Below are positions 42,427 to 51,689 of a stretch of 51,826 nt of DNA, piece by piece. The position numbers and the translations under genes were made by a program. The DNA comes from Megasphaera sp. AM44-1BH (lineage in GTDB: Bacteria; Bacillota; Negativicutes; Veillonellales; Megasphaeraceae), in NCBI RefSeq assembly GCF_003467125.1, contig NZ_QSFA01000018.1:1-51826 (forward strand), written 5' to 3'. Within the stretch, counting starts at the first letter, position 1. The number at the start of each line of letters is the position of its first letter. The notes beneath the pieces were generated by a model that saw nothing but the letters and a program-made list of their open reading frames with translations, had not been told where the DNA came from and searched no databases.

Positions 42427-42990
42427 ATGAAAGAAAAGTTGTTATTGGTGGGAGCTGGCGGCCTGGGACGGGTCGTATCGGAGCATGCTAGAAATATATA
42501 TGATTGTGCCTTCCTGGATGATGGTAAATCCTGCGGATTGGATGTCTGTGGGATTCCTGTTATTGGAGCTGTCAACGCATTGGGAAAACTGTATCCGGAA
42601 TACAATCAACTCGTCGTAACCATTGGCAATAATCTATTGCGGGAACGGATTTATCAGGAAGCGGCTCAGATTGGCTATACCTTTCCCAATATCATTCTTT
42701 CTTCAGTATATGTAAGCCCATATGCCCAGATTGGACGAGGGTGTATTTTCTTGAATAATGCTGTCATTCAAAATGGAACAAAAGTGGGAAATGGAGTCAT
42801 CTTAAATCCCGGTGTTGAAATCCATCATGATAGCGTTGTTGAAGATTATGCTTTGATTTATACTAATACAGTGGTACGATCGCTGGCAGTTGTAGGAAAA
42901 CGGGCTCATGTTGGAAGTACACTCACAATCAGTAATGAAGTAAAAGTTCCTGACGATGCTGTTGTAGAAAATGGGCATACTCTTTTATGA
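42427..42990 (+). CDS. NeuD/PglD-type sugar acyltransferase
   Basis: A hexapeptide acyltransferase of 187 residues. An N-terminal Rossmann-like part (KLLLVGAGGLGRVVSEHARN, then DDGKSCGLDVCGIPVIG) binds the nucleotide-sugar; a C-terminal left-handed beta helix starts near 100 (IGRGCIFLNNAVIQNGTKVG), with a candidate catalytic histidine in EIHHDSVVE. It acylates an amino sugar or hydroxyl using acetyl-CoA. Its place between capE and capF is unusual, as fnlABC genes are normally contiguous. It may decorate the fucosamine or another sugar of the repeat unit. Confidence 0.85.
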   Translation: MKEKLLLVGAGGLGRVVSEHARNIYDCAFLDDGKSCGLDVCGIPVIGAVNALGKLYPEYNQLVVTIGNNLLRERIYQEAAQIGYTFPNIILSSVYVSPYAQIGRGCIFLNNAVIQNGTKVGNGVILNPGVEIHHDSVVEDYALIYTNTVVRSLAVVGKRAHVGSTLTISNEVKVPDDAVVENGHTLL

Positions 42991-43020
42991 CATTAAGTGA
43001 GATGAAGGGATAGAAAGATT

Positions 43021-44262
43021 ATGAAGATTTTGGTCACTGGAGCTGCCGGATTTGTTGGAAAAAATCTGGTAGAAAATCTGAAAAATATAAAGAATGGGAA
43101 GAATCGGACTCATTCTAAAATACATATCGACGAAATCTTTGAGTTTGATCGTTCCAATACGTTGGATGAATTAGATGATTACTGCAGGCGGTGCGATTTC
43201 GTTTTTAATCTGGCAGGAGTGAACCGGCCGAAAAATAATGACGAATTTCTAAAAGGAAATTTTGGTTTCGCCTCTATTCTTCTGAATACGTTGAAAAAGA
43301 ATCACAATACTTGTCCCGTCATGCTTTCTAGTTCCATCCAGGCAACACTGCAAGGACGGTTTGGAAACAGTGAATATGGACTGAGCAAAAAAGCCGGAGA
43401 AGAGCTTTTCTTTACCTATGCTCAGGAAACAGGCGCCATTGTATATGTATATCGTTTTCCCAATTTGGCTGGCAAATGGATTCAGCCGAATTACAATAGT
43501 GCTGTAGGGACTTTTTGTTACAATATAGCCCATGATTTGCCAATCAGGGTAGATGATCCCCAGACAGAACTGGAACTGCTATTTATTGATGACCTGTTGG
43601 AAGAAATGGCAGCAGCGTTAGAAGAAAATGCGCATCACTGTGATTATCCTGAAAAAGGGACCGTTATAGATGGCAAGGAGTATGATGGACTGACTCCTTA
43701 TTTTACGTCCCATGGGAAGTATTGCGGAGCTACTGTAACGCATCGGGCGACTCTGGGACATATTGTTGATTTGCTTCAATCTTTTCACGACCAGCCTGAA
43801 ACGTTAATCATGCCGGCGATTCCTGAAGGTTCTTTAGAAAAGAAACTGTTTTCCATGTATCTCTCTTATTTGCCGAAAGAAAAGGTAGCAGTGCCTCTTT
43901 CCATGCATGGCGATTCCCGTGGAAGTTTTACGGAACTGATTAAGACCATGGATCATGGACAGATTTCTGTCAACATCAGCAAGCCGGGAATTACGAAGGG
44001 AGAACATTGGCATAATTCTAAATGGGAAATTTTTATCGTCGTTTTCGGTCATGGGCTGATTCAGGAACGAAAGATAGGAACTGACGAAATCATAGAATAT
44101 GAAGTAGATGGATCCAAGCTTCAGGCTGTTTATATGTTACCTGGGTATACTCACAATATCATTAACCTGTCCCAAACAGAAAATCTGGTTACCGTAATGT
44201 GGGCTAATGAAATATTTGACCCGGAACATCCGGATACATTTTCGGAAAAAGTTGAAAAATAG
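43021..44262 (+). CDS. capF: CapF/FnlB bifunctional epimerase-reductase with cupin domain
   Basis: A protein of 413 residues in two parts. The N-terminal SDR reductase has ILVTGAAGFVGKNLVE and the catalytic YGLSKKAGEELF near 120. The C-terminal cupin from about 285 has a zinc-type set TKGEHWHNSKWE and MLPGYTHNI. This fusion is the hallmark of CapF/FnlB, which carries out the C-3 epimerisation (cupin) and C-4 reduction (SDR) steps in UDP-L-FucNAc synthesis. Follows the acyltransferase and precedes the CapG homologue by 15 bases. Confidence 0.94.
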   Translation: MKILVTGAAGFVGKNLVENLKNIKNGKNRTHSKIHIDEIFEFDRSNTLDELDDYCRRCDFVFNLAGVNRPKNNDEFLKGNFGFASILLNTLKKNHNTCPVMLSSSIQATLQGRFGNSEYGLSKKAGEELFFTYAQETGAIVYVYRFPNLAGKWIQPNYNSAVGTFCYNIAHDLPIRVDDPQTELELLFIDDLLEEMAAALEENAHHCDYPEKGTVIDGKEYDGLTPYFTSHGKYCGATVTHRATLGHIVDLLQSFHDQPETLIMPAIPEGSLEKKLFSMYLSYLPKEKVAVPLSMHGDSRGSFTELIKTMDHGQISVNISKPGITKGEHWHNSKWEIFIVVFGHGLIQERKIGTDEIIEYEVDGSKLQAVYMLPGYTHNIINLSQTENLVTVMWANEIFDPEHPDTFSEKVEK

Positions 44263-44277
44263 GGGGCAAAAGACGCT

Positions 44278-45444
44278 ATGTTTGAAGATGTCCATTGGCA
44301 GGAAAATGGAAAACTGAAGTTGCTAATTATCGTAGGCACACGACCGGAGATTATCCGCCTTTCCGCCGTAATTAAGAAATGTCGGACTTATTTTGATACC
44401 TTGCTGGCTCATACAGGCCAGAATTATGACTATAATTTGAATGGCGTGTTTTTTCATGATTTAGGGCTGGCTAATCCGGAAGTTTATCTGGATGCAGTAG
44501 GAGATAATCTGGGCGCTACCATGGGGAATATCATAGCTAGGTCGTACGAACTTATGGTAGCCATCAGACCCGATGCCATATTGGTATTAGGTGATACAAA
44601 CAGTTGTTTGTCCGTCATTGGTGCGAAACGACTGCATATTCCTATTTTCCATATGGAAGCGGGTAACCGCTGCAAGGATGAATGCCTGCCGGAAGAAACG
44701 AACCGTCGCATTGTGGATATTATCTCCGATGTCAATATGGCTTATTCTGAACACGCCCGGAGATACCTTGCCGAATGTGGCCTGCCAAAAGAACGGACCT
44801 ATGTTACGGGTTCGCCTATGGCAGAGGTCCTTTATGCCAACCTGAAGCAGATTGAAGCTAGCGATATTCATCAGCGCCTGCATTTGACTAAGGGAAAGTA
44901 TATCCTGTTATCGGCACATCGGGAAGAAAATATTGATACAGAAAAAAATTTTGTTTCCTTGTTCACGGCCATTAATAAAATGGCGCAGACCTATGATATG
45001 CCAGTATTATATTCCTGTCATCCCAGAAGCCGGAAAAGACTGGAACAGTCCCATTTCCAGCTGGATTCAAGGGTCATCCAGCATGAACCCTTGGGATTTC
45101 ATGATTACAACTGCCTGCAGATGAACGCTTTTGCTGTAGTATCTGATTCCGGTACGCTTCCCGAAGAAAGCAGTTTTTTTACCTCTGTTGGACATCCGTT
45201 CCCGGCCATTTGCATCCGAACTTCGACAGAAAGACCGGAAGCCATGGAAAAAGGCTGTTTTATCCTGGCAGGTATTGACGAAAAATCCCTGCTCCAGGCT
45301 GTGGATACAGCTGTAAAGATGAACCAGAATGGCGATTATGGCTTGCCGGTCCCAGACTACGTGGATGAAAATGTTTCGACAAAAGTCGTAAAGATTATCC
45401 AGAGCTATACCGGTATCGTGAACCGGATGGTGTGGAGAAAATAG
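44278..45444 (+). CDS. capG: CapG/FnlC non-hydrolysing UDP-sugar 2-epimerase
   Basis: A WecB-family 2-epimerase of 388 residues, for the last step to UDP-N-acetyl-L-fucosamine. IIVGTRPEIIRLSAVIK near 18, HTGQNYDYN near 45, HMEAGNRCKDECLPEETNRR near 125 and SDSGTLPEESSFF near 285 are family signatures. Only 15 bases separate it from capF. CapE, CapF and CapG all present means the polysaccharide very probably contains L-FucNAc or an acylated form. Confidence 0.94.
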   Translation: MFEDVHWQENGKLKLLIIVGTRPEIIRLSAVIKKCRTYFDTLLAHTGQNYDYNLNGVFFHDLGLANPEVYLDAVGDNLGATMGNIIARSYELMVAIRPDAILVLGDTNSCLSVIGAKRLHIPIFHMEAGNRCKDECLPEETNRRIVDIISDVNMAYSEHARRYLAECGLPKERTYVTGSPMAEVLYANLKQIEASDIHQRLHLTKGKYILLSAHREENIDTEKNFVSLFTAINKMAQTYDMPVLYSCHPRSRKRLEQSHFQLDSRVIQHEPLGFHDYNCLQMNAFAVVSDSGTLPEESSFFTSVGHPFPAICIRTSTERPEAMEKGCFILAGIDEKSLLQAVDTAVKMNQNGDYGLPVPDYVDENVSTKVVKIIQSYTGIVNRMVWRK

Positions 45445-45457
45445 AAGGGAAATGAAC

Positions 45458-46669
45458 ATGAAGGTATTCCAAATTAATACAGTATGTGGAGTAGGGAGCA
45501 CTGGCAGGATTGCGACAGATCTCTACCATGTGTTAAAAAGTGAAGGCCATTCCTGCTGTATTGCTTATGGACGTGGGACGGCACCGAAAGAAGTAGATAG
45601 CTTTAAAATCAATTCCACTGCAGATGTATATATCCATACCTTCCTTTCCCGTCTAACCGATAGAGAAGGCCTTTTTTCAAAAGGCGCTACCAAACGTCTT
45701 TTGAAAAAAATACAGGACTACGCCCCGGATATTATCCATCTTCATAATATTCACGGGCATTATTTAAATTACCCCATGCTGTTTCGCTTTTTAAAGAACT
45801 ATGGACGCCCCGTCGTGTGGACATTGCATGATTGTTGGGCCTTTACAGGCCATTGTGCGTATTTTGACTATGTGGGATGCCAGCGCTGGCAGAGCGGTTG
45901 TTATGACTGTCCCCAGTTAAAATCGTATCCGCAGTCCTATGGTATCGATCACAGCCGTGAAAATTTTTCCATGAAAAAAGAGTTGTTTACGGACTTGAAA
46001 CAACTGCATATCGTTACGCCATCCCAATGGTTGGCTGATTTGGTAAAAAAATCTTTTTTGAAACAATATCCCGTCACCGTCATCCATAATGGCATTGACA
46101 CGACGGTATTTAAACCGACTGCATCAGATTTCCGTAAACGAAATGGCCTGGAACATAAAAAAATCATTTTAGGCGTTGCCAGTCCATGGACAGTCAGAAA
46201 GGGAATTCAAGATTTCATTAAATTATCAGCTATGATTCCATATGAATGGAAAATAGTTTTAGTAGGTTTATCCAAAAAGCAACTAGCGTCCCTTCCGCCA
46301 TCCATCTTTGGCATAGAAAGAACCAACAATACCAAAGAACTGGCACAAATCTATACTGCAGCTAATGTATTCTTCAATCCAACTTATGAAGATAATTACC
46401 CCACAACAAACTTGGAAGCCATTGCCTGCGGGACTCCTGTTGTCACCTATGATACAGGAGGAAGCCCGGAAAGCATTAGCAATAGAAAAATGGGTTCAAG
46501 TGTAGACAAAGGAGACTTAGAATCAGCTTACTTGACTATTAGGTTGCTGACTAAAAATGTTGAAAAAATAAATGATAATAATGGCTATATAGATAAAGAT
46601 AGAAAATATCGCATATATATATCTTTATATGAAAAATTTAACCGAAGAAATGATTTTATGCAAGGTTAA
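45458..46669 (+). CDS. GT4 glycosyltransferase (mosaic composition)
   Basis: A GT-B enzyme of 403 residues. N-terminal GVGSTGRIATDLYHVLK near 12; TLHDCWAFTGHCAYFD near 122 resembles the WcaC/Lpg-type group; C-terminal EDNYPTTNLEAIACGTPVVTYDTGG near 310-333 is the E(x7)E nucleotide-sugar site. Start at ATG 45458 (seven bases after GAAGGGA); the ATG at 45452 abuts the ribosome site. The first two thirds match neighbouring CapG base composition, whereas the last ~450 bases become very AT-rich, so a recombination junction may lie inside the gene. The sugar transferred is unknown. Confidence 0.83.
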   Translation: MKVFQINTVCGVGSTGRIATDLYHVLKSEGHSCCIAYGRGTAPKEVDSFKINSTADVYIHTFLSRLTDREGLFSKGATKRLLKKIQDYAPDIIHLHNIHGHYLNYPMLFRFLKNYGRPVVWTLHDCWAFTGHCAYFDYVGCQRWQSGCYDCPQLKSYPQSYGIDHSRENFSMKKELFTDLKQLHIVTPSQWLADLVKKSFLKQYPVTVIHNGIDTTVFKPTASDFRKRNGLEHKKIILGVASPWTVRKGIQDFIKLSAMIPYEWKIVLVGLSKKQLASLPPSIFGIERTNNTKELAQIYTAANVFFNPTYEDNYPTTNLEAIACGTPVVTYDTGGSPESISNRKMGSSVDKGDLESAYLTIRLLTKNVEKINDNNGYIDKDRKYRIYISLYEKFNRRNDFMQG

Positions 46670-46715
46670 AAATATTATTCATCCAAGAACGTAGGTATTG
46701 ATTGAGGGTACAGAT

Positions 46716-48116
46716 ATGAATATTTCCATAAGAAGAAACTTGGCAGGCTTTTTGTTGATTTATGCTCTATTAGGAGCCTTATTCTCTTGTTTGTGGTTGG
46801 ATATACCAGATATTTATTTCTGGAATTATGGAATTTTACTTCTTGCATATTTCATTGATGGTGGAATAACATTTTTTATGTGGAGCAGTGGAAAAATTAA
46901 GTTCTTTGATCCATTTACAATCATTTCTTTCTTATATATGATGATACTTGTAATTTATCCGATGTATGACTATACGCAGCTTAACGTTTATAAAAGTGGG
47001 GTAGATACATCGAGTGGATGTATAAAAGGAACAATCATATTTATGGTGTCTTATTTATTTTTCTGCATTGGCTATTTTTTTAGCAATGTTAAAGATAAGG
47101 GGCATCACTATTTTAAAATAATTGAACGATTAAGCTCAAGTGAAATGACAAGTATTGCGCTTGTTTGTTGGATTATTTCTTTTGCAGGTGCTATGGCAGG
47201 ACAAATAAGTCGAGGCTTTTCATGGAATTTCATTTTGTCTATGGGAGCAGTAGGTCAAGATGACATTCTTGTTAATTCTTCAAGCGGTGGCCTACTGTTT
47301 TTACTTATGCTTATTCCGACAATGATAGTATCAGAAGTAATGATATTAAATTACAGTAAAAATCCACTTTTAAAAACGGTGACTTTTATATTGACATTTG
47401 TATTTTTGTTTATGCGTGGTGGGCGTATGCTAATGATTGATTTAGTAGCTGCACCAGTCGTTTTGTGGTATTTAAAGCGGAAGAAATCACCTTCAACAAG
47501 TACTATTTGTGCTGCTTTTGCATCAGCTATAGTTTTATTTGCAGTTTTGCAGGTTTCTCGAGTTGATATTTCTCAGGGGCAAGATTTCAGGGAAAATTTG
47601 ATGAATAATATATTTTCTGTAGAAACTTATATGTCTGTATTTGACAGCGATTTTTCTACTTATAAGGTTTATTATGGAATTGTGAACACGTTTCCTGATC
47701 AATATGATTTCCTATATGGCAGAGGCATGATTGGATATACAATGGCTTTAATAGTCCCCAGGGCCCTTTGGCCTGATAAGCCAGATGCTCCTGAACGTGA
47801 AGTAGTGTATGATGCTATGGGGCAGGAAGCAATGGATAATGGTAATGCCTATCCCAATATAGGTATTTTTTACAGTGAATTTGGTATTTTAGGTACAGTA
47901 ATTTTAATGTTCTTATATGGCGTTATTATGTCAAAATCTAGGAAATTATATAAAATAGAAAGTGAGTCTGCACTTATTTTGTATGCTTGTTTATGGCCAT
48001 TTTGTTTTCAATTAACCACGCGATCTTTTTCAGATGTGGTATATACGCTTTTGTTTGGCTTTCTTCCCATGTTTATATGTTGGTTCCTGTCTGGAAGTAA
48101 AAGAAAGGATATGTAA
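46716..48116 (+). CDS. Wzy-type oligosaccharide repeat-unit polymerase
   Basis: An integral membrane protein of 466 residues with about 12 hydrophobic segments (for example FLLIYALLGALFSC at the start) and a large loop near 270-380, holding GMIGYTMALIVPRALWPDKP near 335, the pattern of oligosaccharide repeat-unit polymerases. Wzy proteins have little sequence similarity, so the assignment rests on topology and on the neighbouring flippase. ATG 46716 follows GAGGG; an upstream TTG is rejected. AT-rich. Confidence 0.8.
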   Translation: MNISIRRNLAGFLLIYALLGALFSCLWLDIPDIYFWNYGILLLAYFIDGGITFFMWSSGKIKFFDPFTIISFLYMMILVIYPMYDYTQLNVYKSGVDTSSGCIKGTIIFMVSYLFFCIGYFFSNVKDKGHHYFKIIERLSSSEMTSIALVCWIISFAGAMAGQISRGFSWNFILSMGAVGQDDILVNSSSGGLLFLLMLIPTMIVSEVMILNYSKNPLLKTVTFILTFVFLFMRGGRMLMIDLVAAPVVLWYLKRKKSPSTSTICAAFASAIVLFAVLQVSRVDISQGQDFRENLMNNIFSVETYMSVFDSDFSTYKVYYGIVNTFPDQYDFLYGRGMIGYTMALIVPRALWPDKPDAPEREVVYDAMGQEAMDNGNAYPNIGIFYSEFGILGTVILMFLYGVIMSKSRKLYKIESESALILYACLWPFCFQLTTRSFSDVVYTLLFGFLPMFICWFLSGSKRKDM

Positions 48117-48119
48117 TTC

Positions 48120-49379
48120 ATGAAAATTATAGTATGTCATCCGGCTCAACAACACTCTTATAGATTGGCTACGGCTTTAAAACGGGGAAAAATGCTGGGG
48201 GCTTATATTACAACCGTTTATTATAAACCGCGTTCTTTTACCCGACTTATATCCACCATCCTCAAAGGTAAATTTAAAAAGAAAGCTGAAGGTAGGCACA
48301 CCAGTGAACTTGATGATAAAGAAGTGATACAGTTTTGTGAGATAGAGGGACTCCTTAAACTGTTAGCACTTAATGTGCCCTTTTTCTCTCACTTTTATAA
48401 TAAATTAAAATACAATACGGCGGATAGATTTGCTAAAAAAGTGGCACAGTATGCGATAGATCACCGGGTAGATGCTGTGGTTACTTACGATGATTGTTCC
48501 CCTTTATTATTTGAAACTCTCCAAGAAAAAGCGCCTCACATTTTAAGAATCTTAGATGTATCCGCAGCAAATCTCATATATATGCGACAGATTTATGATA
48601 AGGATATGGATTTATCCCCTGACTTTGCGATGCGATTGAGAAAAGAAATGTCCAGATGTTGGAATCCAACTATTTTGGATAGAGCAAAGCGTGAAATTCT
48701 TTCTTCACAAAAATTTCTTGTTCCTTCTAATTTTGTGTCAACATCATTAAAATATTCTGGCGTCAAAGAAAATCAAATGCTTTATTGCCCTTATGGCGTG
48801 GATGCATCCCAATTTTCACAGAAGAATTATGAAGATGTGAAAAACATGAATGACCGTCCTCTTCGCTTCATATACGTAGGCGGTGTTAAAGAATTGAAAG
48901 GAATTTCCTATTTGCTGAAAGCATTCATGAATATTCCTCAAGATAAAGCGGAGCTCACAATAGTAGGCGCATATAGCCCACAAGATAAAGATATACAGCC
49001 ATACTTAAGACGGGTTCATTTTACCGGTATGGTTCTACATTCTGAAGTTCCCAATCTGCTGAAAGCTGCTGACGTGTTTGTTTTTCCATCACTGGGGGAC
49101 GGATTTGGTTTGGCCGTTTTGGAAGCAGCGGCGGTGGGTTTGCCTCTTATTATTTCTGAGAATGCCGGTGTGACGGATGTTATCAGGAATAATAAAGAAG
49201 GGTTAGTTATTCCAATCCAGTCATCCAAAGCGATAGAAGATGCGGTGACATGGTTTGTTAATCATCCTGAAGCTATATGCCCTATGGGCATGGCTGCTAG
49301 AGCAAAAGCATTAGAATACACATGGGAAAGATACTATAAAACGGCTGCTGAACAGATTCGGAGGAGTCTGCATGATTAA
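48120..49379 (+). CDS. GT4 glycosyltransferase
   Basis: A retaining GT-B enzyme of 419 residues. The N-terminal domain begins MKIIVCHPAQQHSYRLATAL; the C-terminal GT4 domain has FIYVGGVKELKGISYLLKAF near 245 and the E(x7)E motif in SLGDGFGLAVLEAAAVGLPL near 325. It starts three bases after the polymerase stop, and its last codons overlap the SGNH hydrolase start. It should add one sugar of the repeat unit; acceptor and donor are not readable. Confidence 0.88.
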   Translation: MKIIVCHPAQQHSYRLATALKRGKMLGAYITTVYYKPRSFTRLISTILKGKFKKKAEGRHTSELDDKEVIQFCEIEGLLKLLALNVPFFSHFYNKLKYNTADRFAKKVAQYAIDHRVDAVVTYDDCSPLLFETLQEKAPHILRILDVSAANLIYMRQIYDKDMDLSPDFAMRLRKEMSRCWNPTILDRAKREILSSQKFLVPSNFVSTSLKYSGVKENQMLYCPYGVDASQFSQKNYEDVKNMNDRPLRFIYVGGVKELKGISYLLKAFMNIPQDKAELTIVGAYSPQDKDIQPYLRRVHFTGMVLHSEVPNLLKAADVFVFPSLGDGFGLAVLEAAAVGLPLIISENAGVTDVIRNNKEGLVIPIQSSKAIEDAVTWFVNHPEAICPMGMAARAKALEYTWERYYKTAAEQIRRSLHD

Positions 49380-50070
49380 GAAAAAAATTATTCTACTTGG
49401 TGATAGTATAACTCAAGGACTGGGGAGCAGAAAGGTTAACTTTACGCAGACCTTACAGGATAAACTAGAAAATTGTTTTGTTGTTGAAAATATGGCATTG
49501 ACCGGCACGACGATATTGTATGCTAAGAAAATTTTAAATTCTATTATATCACGTAATCCAGACTATGTGATTATACTATATGGAAATGTAGATGCTCAAA
49601 TACGGCCCAATAGGCAAGGAGTCGTATTTCCTCACATCCCTGAACGGTTCCGTAAAAATGGAATGCTCATGCCAAGGCCATTTTATTCTCATACTTTTCT
49701 TAAAATGATGGGGCAAAAAATAGATAATATCCTTCGAAAACTTTTCAGTGAACTAATTTATAAAATAGATGGTTCCGAACAGTGGGTTGACAAGGAACTA
49801 TTTAAAGAAACTTATGATTATGTTGTCCAGAAACTACTCGATTCAGGTAGTCAGGTAGTTGCATGTTCTACTGTTTTTATTGATGACATCATGTTTCCTG
49901 GCAGTTTGAATCAGTACATGATATTTAACAGAGAAATAGCTGATATTTCTGAAAAATATCAATGCGCTTTTATTGATTTATATAATTCACTTGCAAAAGT
50001 AGTACAGAAATCAGGATGGGAGGCTTATTACAATTATGATCATTTTCATCCCAACACGGGGGGGGTATGA
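49372..50070 (+). CDS. SGNH/GDSL hydrolase, frameshifted at a G8 tract
   Basis: An SGNH-fold hydrolase of 232 residues in the present frame, a family that deacetylates or de-esterifies sugars. Block I is LGDSITQGLGS near 9; the catalytic His region is DHFHPN near 225. The frame meets eight G (50058-50065) and ends at once (NTGGV, stop). With seven G it would read NTGGYELISSILAG, the normal C-terminal helix of the family, and stop at 50126-50128, overlapping the next gene's AGGAGG. All catalytic blocks precede the shift, so the short form may still be active but less stable. Two glycosyltransferases and a flippase surround it; it probably trims polysaccharide acyl groups. Confidence 0.85.
   Translation: MIKKKIILLGDSITQGLGSRKVNFTQTLQDKLENCFVVENMALTGTTILYAKKILNSIISRNPDYVIILYGNVDAQIRPNRQGVVFPHIPERFRKNGMLMPRPFYSHTFLKMMGQKIDNILRKLFSELIYKIDGSEQWVDKELFKETYDYVVQKLLDSGSQVVACSTVFIDDIMFPGSLNQYMIFNREIADISEKYQCAFIDLYNSLAKVVQKSGWEAYYNYDHFHPNTGGV
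50058..50065 (+). repeat. Poly-G tract (G8), candidate phase-variable site
   Basis: Eight consecutive G in an otherwise AT-rich gene (49372-50070). Changing the count to seven restores the family-typical C-terminus to a stop at 50128. Such tracts change length by slipped-strand mispairing. Confidence 0.65.
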
Positions 50071-50136
50071 GTTGATTTCTTCTATACTCGCCGGACAGAT
50101 CCAGCACGACCATATTAATAGGAGGTAGTTCATATT

Positions 50137-51573
50137 ATGGGCAAGCTGGTAAAAAATTATATTTATAATGTAATGTATCAGATGTTAGTGTTTATAGCGC
50201 CTTTGGTTACGGCCCCTTATCTTACGAGAGTTCTGGGAGCCGAAAGACTGGGGATTTCAAATTATGTACTTACTGTTGCAACTGTTTTTGGGACTGTGGG
50301 GCTTATAGGTACACAAAATTATGCAATCCGTGAAGTAGCCTATGTAAAAAATAATCCTAGAAAACTGGAAGAAACATTTTATGAGATTTTTACACTTCGT
50401 TTTGTTTTAGGGATTCTTACTCTGCTAGTCTATGCTCTTTATATTCATTTGGCGGCCTACCCATATCTTATGTTGATTATGACTTTATATGTGTCAGCTT
50501 GGTTCATAGATCCATGTTGGTTTTTTATTGGCATGGAAGATATGGGAAAAGCGGTAGCAAGAAATTTTTTTGCTAAGGCAGGAAATGTCATTGGAATTTT
50601 TATATTTGTAAAAACTCAAGATGATTATGTAAATTACATATGGTTGCTATCTTCTATGACGCTTTTGGCATCATTGCTGGCTATTCCTCAGCTTTGGAAA
50701 TATTTTCATATTCATCTTGTAAAGGTTTCTTTGACACAACTTATCTATCATACGAAAGGAGCACTAGGGTTGTTTTGGCCTCAGATGGCAATATTAGTGT
50801 ATATTTCAGCAGATAAAATCTTACTAGAATATTTAATTTCACCTGCTTCAGTAGCTTATTATGATCAGGCTGAAAAACTTATTAAGATACCACTTTCATT
50901 TATAACAGTTTTAAGTACAGTGATGATGCCTCGCCTTGCTAGCCAGTTTGCCAGTCACAATATGGAGACTATTCGACAGTATTTGGCGGAAATAATTCGT
51001 TTCTCTGCCTTTTTATCCTTTCCCATGATGTTTGGCATTATGGGAATTGCATCCACATTGGTACCATGGTTTCTTGGAAAGGAGTTTGAGCCGGTTGTTT
51101 CGGTAATCTGGGCTCTGGCTCCACTGATTCCATTGTCATCTATGATAGGTATCTCTGGAGATCAGTACTTAGTAGCTACTGGGCAGACCAAGGTGTTGAC
51201 TTTATCCTACATAGTGGCTGCGCTTGTAAATGTAGTTGTAAATATAATATTGATTCCAAGGTATGCTGCTGTTGGATCTGCAATTGCGACAATATGTGCA
51301 TATGGACTGATTTTAGTAATACAGTATAAAGTTTTGCTTAGAGAAATCTCTTTGCTTGATCCAATACTGAATTCTTTTTCTTATATTTGGAAATCTATTC
51401 CTATATTTCTGTTTGTTTTAGGATTAGCCTATATATTGCATGATAACTTTATTACTACATTATTGCAGATTTTAGGGGGCGGATTATTATATATAGGTGT
51501 TTTATTGATAACAAAGGATAAGATGATTTTCTTTTTGCTTAAATCAATTTCAAGAATGTTAACTAGAATATAA
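50137..51573 (+). CDS. Wzx-type oligosaccharide flippase
   Basis: A polysaccharide-synthesis (PST/Wzx) family membrane protein of 478 residues with about 12-14 helices. Signs are the first helix YNVMYQMLVFIAPLVTAPYLTR with the GAERLGISNYV loop, and WFFIGMEDMGKAVARNFFAK near 130. It moves the lipid-linked repeat unit across the inner membrane before Wzy polymerises it. AGGAGG precedes the ATG; this site overlaps the stop of the restored SGNH frame, which implies translational coupling when the upstream gene is in frame. Confidence 0.92.
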   Translation: MGKLVKNYIYNVMYQMLVFIAPLVTAPYLTRVLGAERLGISNYVLTVATVFGTVGLIGTQNYAIREVAYVKNNPRKLEETFYEIFTLRFVLGILTLLVYALYIHLAAYPYLMLIMTLYVSAWFIDPCWFFIGMEDMGKAVARNFFAKAGNVIGIFIFVKTQDDYVNYIWLLSSMTLLASLLAIPQLWKYFHIHLVKVSLTQLIYHTKGALGLFWPQMAILVYISADKILLEYLISPASVAYYDQAEKLIKIPLSFITVLSTVMMPRLASQFASHNMETIRQYLAEIIRFSAFLSFPMMFGIMGIASTLVPWFLGKEFEPVVSVIWALAPLIPLSSMIGISGDQYLVATGQTKVLTLSYIVAALVNVVVNIILIPRYAAVGSAIATICAYGLILVIQYKVLLREISLLDPILNSFSYIWKSIPIFLFVLGLAYILHDNFITTLLQILGGGLLYIGVLLITKDKMIFFLLKSISRMLTRI

Positions 51574-51689
51574 GATGTATTATCATTTTAATTTTTTTCT
51601 TTTACCATATTGGGAGAGATGAGCATTGCTCTGATTTATCGTCATTTCTGTATAGAAATAGTATCATTTGCATAAAAGGGGAGTTCATA

